DNA from: Proteobacteria bacterium SPGG2
Lineage (GTDB): Bacteria > Pseudomonadota > Gammaproteobacteria > Acidiferrobacterales > SPGG2
Assembly: GCA_001643475.1 (NCBI GenBank)
Contig: LXTK01000227.1
Location: 1 to 8,473 of the forward strand
Reading direction: 5' to 3'
Length of the DNA stretch: 8,473 nt
The position numbers were made by a program, and so were the translations under genes. Of this stretch, positions 6,572 to 8,473 are shown piece after piece (position 1 is the stretch's first letter; every line of letters starts with the position of its first letter). Below the pieces are notes generated by a model that was not told the DNA's origin, searched no databases, and saw only the letters and a list, made by a program, of their open reading frames with translations.

Positions 6572-6599
6572 ATTATATAAACATGCCGTCATAGACGGC
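6572..6599 (-). promoter_or_regulatory. Probable promoter and operator of the flavin oxidase-OsmC operon
   Basis: On the minus strand a perfect TATAAT (complement of 6572-6577) lies about 57 bp upstream of the oxidase start. Seven bases further upstream is the perfect palindrome GCCGTC-ATA-GACGGC (6585-6599), which covers the expected -35 position. No good -35 hexamer is present at 16-18 bp spacing. This is the usual arrangement for an activator-dependent promoter, though a repressor site would fit too. The neighbouring XRE-PAS regulator is the obvious candidate binder, by inference only. Confidence 0.55.
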
Positions 6600-6843
6600 G
6601 AAAGCTTTCTTCGATTCTGGGCAAGGAACTCGACATCGGCGTCTGCGATGCACAGTGGTGGCAGCGGAACCCGCACATTGGCAAATGTATTTACTGCAAC
6701 TCGATGAAGGCGAGAGCGATCCGTTCTGCGCGCACACAGGCTTGATGGACGACCACCCGATCGGCATCGTCACGTTCGGTGGTCATAGCCACCGCGTGAA
6801 CCAACCCCCGTATGACCCCGCTAACCGGCACCTGCGTGGGTGA
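6595..6843 (+). pseudogene. Possible plus-strand gene remnant (low confidence)
   Basis: The 333-bp gap between the oxidase and the XRE regulator has a plus-strand frame open from 6595 to the TGA at 6841-6843. Its second half (FCAHTGLMDDHPIGIVTFGGHSHRV in register) is protein-like, with mostly G or C third bases. A different plus-strand frame over about 6599-6700 also looks protein-like (LGKELDIGVCDAQWWQ, then CIYCN). Read together they resemble one small Cys/His-rich protein broken by a frameshift at about 6690-6710. No ribosome site or family match is recognised, and the left end overlaps the operon's palindrome. Chance is quite possible. It ends 6 bp from the end of the convergent regulator. 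Confidence 0.25.
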
Positions 6844-6848
6844 CTTGG

Positions 6849-7463
6849 TTAAGTGGCCGGCGTCGAGCGCATCACGTCGGTTATCAATACCAGTCTGTAA
6901 TTGTCGTGCCGTGACTCGGCAATGCGTAGCTGGGTTGCTCCAATATTGAATGTCGCGGGCTTGTGCCCCGGCTCGTAACTCACGCGCTGTCGTATGTAAT
7001 CCTCGGTTTCAGCAAGACCGTGCCCCTCCGAGTACGCCCAAGTCCTGATCAGGTGCGGCAGTGACACGCCGGGGCGCAGGACATGTGGGCATCGCGAAAA
7101 GAAGGTTTCTCGGTACGGACGATTATGGCCAACAAGCCGATTGGCGTGGTCGAACACGACAGCAGCAAGCGGGATACTGTGGAGACAGGCAAGCAGTGGT
7201 AGTTGCGCATCAACTGCTTCTTGTGGTCGATTTGGCTGTCCCGCAATCAAAGAATCTAGCGATACACCTGTCAAATTTGCGAATTTGATCAGCACGTCAT
7301 AGGGAGCCTCTGACCGTCCGATCTCGTATTTGCTGTAGCGAGCAGATCCAATCCCGAGGGCAAGGGCCAACTCGTTTTGGGTGTAGCCGAGGGCATGGCG
7401 GGCCGCTTTGAGCCGCTGACCAATCTGGCGCCGCAGCTGGGCTTGTGAAGTGTTATTGGACAT
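6849..7463 (-). CDS. XRE-family transcriptional regulator with PAS-like C-terminal domain
   Basis: This is a 204-residue regulator. Residues about 11-70 form a classic XRE/Cro helix-turn-helix (IGQRLKAARHALGYTQNELALALGI, then YSKYEIGR and a final helix ending LDSLIAG). Residues about 85-200 resemble a PAS fold of the type seen after signalling domains: LHSIPLAAVVFDHANRLVGHNRPYRETFF, LRPGVSLPHLIRTWA and a final strand RLVLITDV. The protein is probably a cytoplasmic DNA-binding dimer that senses a small ligand or cofactor. It lies upstream of, and in the same direction as, the flavin oxidase operon, and is divergent from a 55-aa membrane protein. There is no Shine-Dalgarno. The -10 box ends only 11 nt before the ATG, so the message seems nearly leaderless. 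Its promoter is packed with half-sites, which suggests autoregulation. Confidence 0.88.
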   Translation of the reverse strand: MSNNTSQAQLRRQIGQRLKAARHALGYTQNELALALGIGSARYSKYEIGRSEAPYDVLIKFANLTGVSLDSLIAGQPNRPQEAVDAQLPLLACLHSIPLAAVVFDHANRLVGHNRPYRETFFSRCPHVLRPGVSLPHLIRTWAYSEGHGLAETEDYIRQRVSYEPGHKPATFNIGATQLRIAESRHDNYRLVLITDVMRSTPAT

Positions 7464-7464
7464 T

Positions 7465-7496
7465 TTGTCTTGACATTATAGACAATTTGTCCGACA
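7465..7496. promoter_or_regulatory. XRE-PAS promoter with clustered TGTC/GACA half-sites
   Basis: The minus strand has a perfect TATAAT (complement of 7475-7480) with TAGATA (4 of 6 matches) as a -35 at 17-bp spacing. Overlapping it are five TGTC/GACA units: TGTC 7466-7469, GACA 7472-7475, GACA 7481-7484, TGTC 7488-7491 and GACA 7493-7496. They form several nested palindromes: TTGTCT-N9-AGACAA (7465-7485), GACAA-T-TTGTC (7481-7491) and TGTC-C-GACA (7488-7496). This is a likely operator, probably for the XRE regulator itself. On the plus strand, TTGTCC (7487-7492) and TATTTA (7510-7515), 17 bp apart, are a weak promoter candidate for the small membrane protein gene. Confidence 0.55.
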
Positions 7497-7515
7497 GTAT
7501 CTACCCAACTATTTA

Positions 7516-7535
7516 CCGAGCTAACCACAGCTCGG
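7516..7535 (+). promoter_or_regulatory. Hairpin overlapping the ribosome-binding site of the 55-aa gene
   Basis: CCGAGCT (7516-7522) pairs perfectly with AGCTCGG (7529-7535) around the loop AACCAC. The last two bases of the stem are the first two Gs of the GGAGG ribosome site. If this lies in the transcript, it could limit translation until opened. It could instead be a DNA operator. Confidence 0.45.
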
Positions 7536-7543
7536 AGGTGATC
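7534..7543 (+). promoter_or_regulatory. Near-perfect Shine-Dalgarno for the 55-aa gene
   Basis: GGAGGTGATC is complementary to the 16S 3' end over most of its length. GGAGG ends 6 nt before the ATG at 7545. It is the strongest ribosome site in the window and the main support for the short gene that follows. Confidence 0.75.
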
Positions 7544-7544
7544 A

Positions 7545-7712
7545 ATGGCCACAACTATTGGAGCACCACGACAACTGTTTCATCTCGATCACGTTTCGGT
7601 CGTGATCAGCCTCATTCTAGGATTGGCACTGGTTGCTGCTCTCGTCTATTTATTTGCGGCCGTGGATATGCCGCAACTGGGATTTTGGTCGGACGTAAAC
7701 ATGGCGCCGTAA
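7545..7712 (+). CDS. Single-TM micro-membrane protein (55 aa), divergent from XRE-PAS regulator
   Basis: This short gene runs from ATG 7545 to TAA 7710-7712. The product has a polar start (MATTIGAPRQLFHLDH), one strong membrane helix at about residues 17-40 (VSVVISLILGLALVAALVYLFAAV), and a short tail (DMPQLGFWSDVNMAP). Supporting evidence is the near-perfect Shine-Dalgarno 6 nt upstream and a textbook terminator 39 bp after the stop. The helix is also clean, while the other frame here gives no sensible protein. The family was not recognised and no enzymatic motif is present. The size and topology fit a small membrane-complex subunit or regulatory micropeptide. Its divergent pairing with a sensor-type regulator suggests shared control. 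The hairpin in its leader suggests translational control. Confidence 0.75.
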   Translation: MATTIGAPRQLFHLDHVSVVISLILGLALVAALVYLFAAVDMPQLGFWSDVNMAP

Positions 7713-7751
7713 AGATAGTGGTTCCAGTCCCATAATCTGGAATCCGTTTGT

Positions 7752-7776
7752 GCGCTGCCTAAGCAGCGCTTTTTTT
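7752..7776 (+). terminator. Rho-independent terminator
   Basis: GCGCTGC (7752-7758), the loop CTAA and GCAGCGC (7763-7769) form a perfect 7-bp GC-rich stem followed by seven Ts (7770-7776). It would end the transcript of the 55-aa gene. A weaker inverted repeat (TTCCAG/CTGGAA) lies just before it. Confidence 0.92.
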
Positions 7777-7896
7777 GTCCCTCTCAGTACTTGGTCAGGT
7801 AGTATTCGTTGACGGAGCTAAAACGTATAGAACTCCTTGCCGACTCCCCCTTTCTCTAGACTCCCTGCTGTGCATTGCAGTCGGAAGCTATTTGCT

Positions 7897-8473
7897 CTAG
7901 CTTTCTGCGCTATCCGTGGCGATGGTGCGAAGGTACGTGAGCGCTTGGGTCAGCACATCTTCATCCTTTGGATTCGCGGTATATACAACGTAGGCCGGTC
8001 GGCGCGCCGTTTTGGCGCCGCTAACCCGGTGCAGTTGGCCTTGTTTTATGAGTGGCTCAACCATGCGCAATGGAAAATACCCAGAGCCGCCGTTTTCCAA
8101 GATGTAGTAGAGCCCGAGACTGCCAAGCCCCACCGAAACCGCTGGGGTATCCATGTCTGGGAACATTTCGCCATGTTGGGCACGAAACACGTAGCCCCAA
8201 TCTACGAATACATAGTCCTCGACCCACCCCGCCGTGACATTGCGTTTATCGCTCGACACCAACACCAGCGTTTCTTCGAACAGATCCTCAATCACAAGGC
8301 CGGGTGTCTGCCGCGGTTCATACATCACCCCGATATCAAGCAGGCCATCCGATAACTGCCTCATGAGACTGTTGGAATAATCGGCCTCCACGCGCAAGGC
8401 GACCGTCGGCAGTTGGCGGCGCATCATGGGGATCCACTTAAGAATCAAGCGCTCCCACAGACTCACCTGCGCC
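7897..8473 (-). CDS. LysR-type transcriptional regulator, effector domain (5' truncated by window edge)
   Basis: The minus-strand frame is open from the window end to TAG 7897-7899, giving about 191 residues. The N-terminal helix-turn-helix is outside the window. What is visible is the periplasmic-binding-protein-like effector domain of a LysR regulator. Recognisable parts are ALRVEADYSNSLMRQLSDGLLDIGVMYEP (first subdomain), LFEETLVLVSS (hinge strand), and VSVGLGSLGLYYILENGGSGYFPLRMVEPLI, the typical second crossing with a G-S-GYFP turn. LysR proteins act as tetramers that bind DNA and respond to a small co-inducer. The gene it controls is probably divergent from it, beyond the right edge. 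It converges with the 55-aa gene, whose terminator lies in the gap. No clear terminator for this gene was seen. Confidence 0.9.
   Translation of the reverse strand, partial: AQVSLWERLILKWIPMMRRQLPTVALRVEADYSNSLMRQLSDGLLDIGVMYEPRQTPGLVIEDLFEETLVLVSSDKRNVTAGWVEDYVFVDWGYVFRAQHGEMFPDMDTPAVSVGLGSLGLYYILENGGSGYFPLRMVEPLIKQGQLHRVSGAKTARRPAYVVYTANPKDEDVLTQALTYLRTIATDSAES

Noticed and set aside
6849..7545. XRE regulator plus small membrane protein as a type I or II toxin-antitoxin pair
   Set aside because: The genes are divergent, and the regulator is long with a PAS-like sensor domain. No known toxin motif is present in the 55-aa protein.
7445..7735. 96-aa plus-strand frame over the XRE-PAS promoter and small membrane gene
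   Set aside because: It lacks a ribosome site, crosses the promoter and operator, and gives a Ser/Arg/Tyr-rich sequence. The frame starting at 7545 is far better supported.
7883..7905. Inverted repeat GGAAGCTA/TAGCTTTC near the LysR stop as a terminator
   Set aside because: The stem overlaps the stop codon and no T-run follows on the minus strand.
7837..8355. 172-aa plus-strand frame antisense to the LysR gene
   Set aside because: The opposite strand encodes a clear LysR effector domain. This is its shadow.

Overview
The window looks like a chromosomal segment of a Gram-negative proteobacterium, most likely a gammaproteobacterium. This rests on a GspH/FimT-type pseudopilin, LysR and XRE regulators, purine-rich Shine-Dalgarno sites and roughly balanced base composition. 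It is an inference from gene families; there is no rRNA or other marker to fix the taxon. No tRNA, rRNA, CRISPR array, insertion sequence or phage gene was seen.

Layout, left to right. (1) 1-465: C-terminal half of an EamA/DMT-type permease, cut by the window edge, facing an orphan pseudopilin on the minus strand (517-1083). (2) 1084-1517: a 434-bp gap with two adjacent strong hairpins, then a complete 12-TM MFS transporter (1518-2774). (3) 2781-4518, minus strand: a run of small, poorly characterised genes: a 111-aa two-TM protein overlapping a 70-aa soluble protein, an 89-aa two-TM protein, a decayed agmatine/peptidylarginine deiminase-family pseudogene, and a 140-aa four-TM protein. (4) 4722-6515, minus strand: a two-gene operon of a DAO-family FAD oxidoreductase and an OsmC-like protein. 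Its promoter region has a TATAAT box beside a perfect 6+3+6 palindrome. (5) 6595-6843: an intergenic stretch with possible plus-strand gene debris. (6) 6849-7463, minus strand: a regulator with an XRE HTH and a PAS-like C-terminal domain. It is divergent from a 55-aa single-TM protein (7545-7712) that has a near-perfect Shine-Dalgarno and is followed by a textbook terminator. (7) 7897 to the window end, minus strand: effector domain of a LysR-type regulator, cut by the edge.

The most coherent functional unit is regions 4 to 6. A sensor-like XRE-PAS regulator sits upstream of, and in the same direction as, an amine or amino-acid oxidase operon. An OsmC protein could deal with the peroxide that such oxidases make. 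The regulator's own promoter is packed with TGTC/GACA half-sites and appears to give an almost leaderless message. The divergent micro-membrane protein has a hairpin that covers part of its ribosome-binding site. I found no clear evidence of a complete undescribed system; the divergent regulator/small-protein pair is the best candidate for follow-up.
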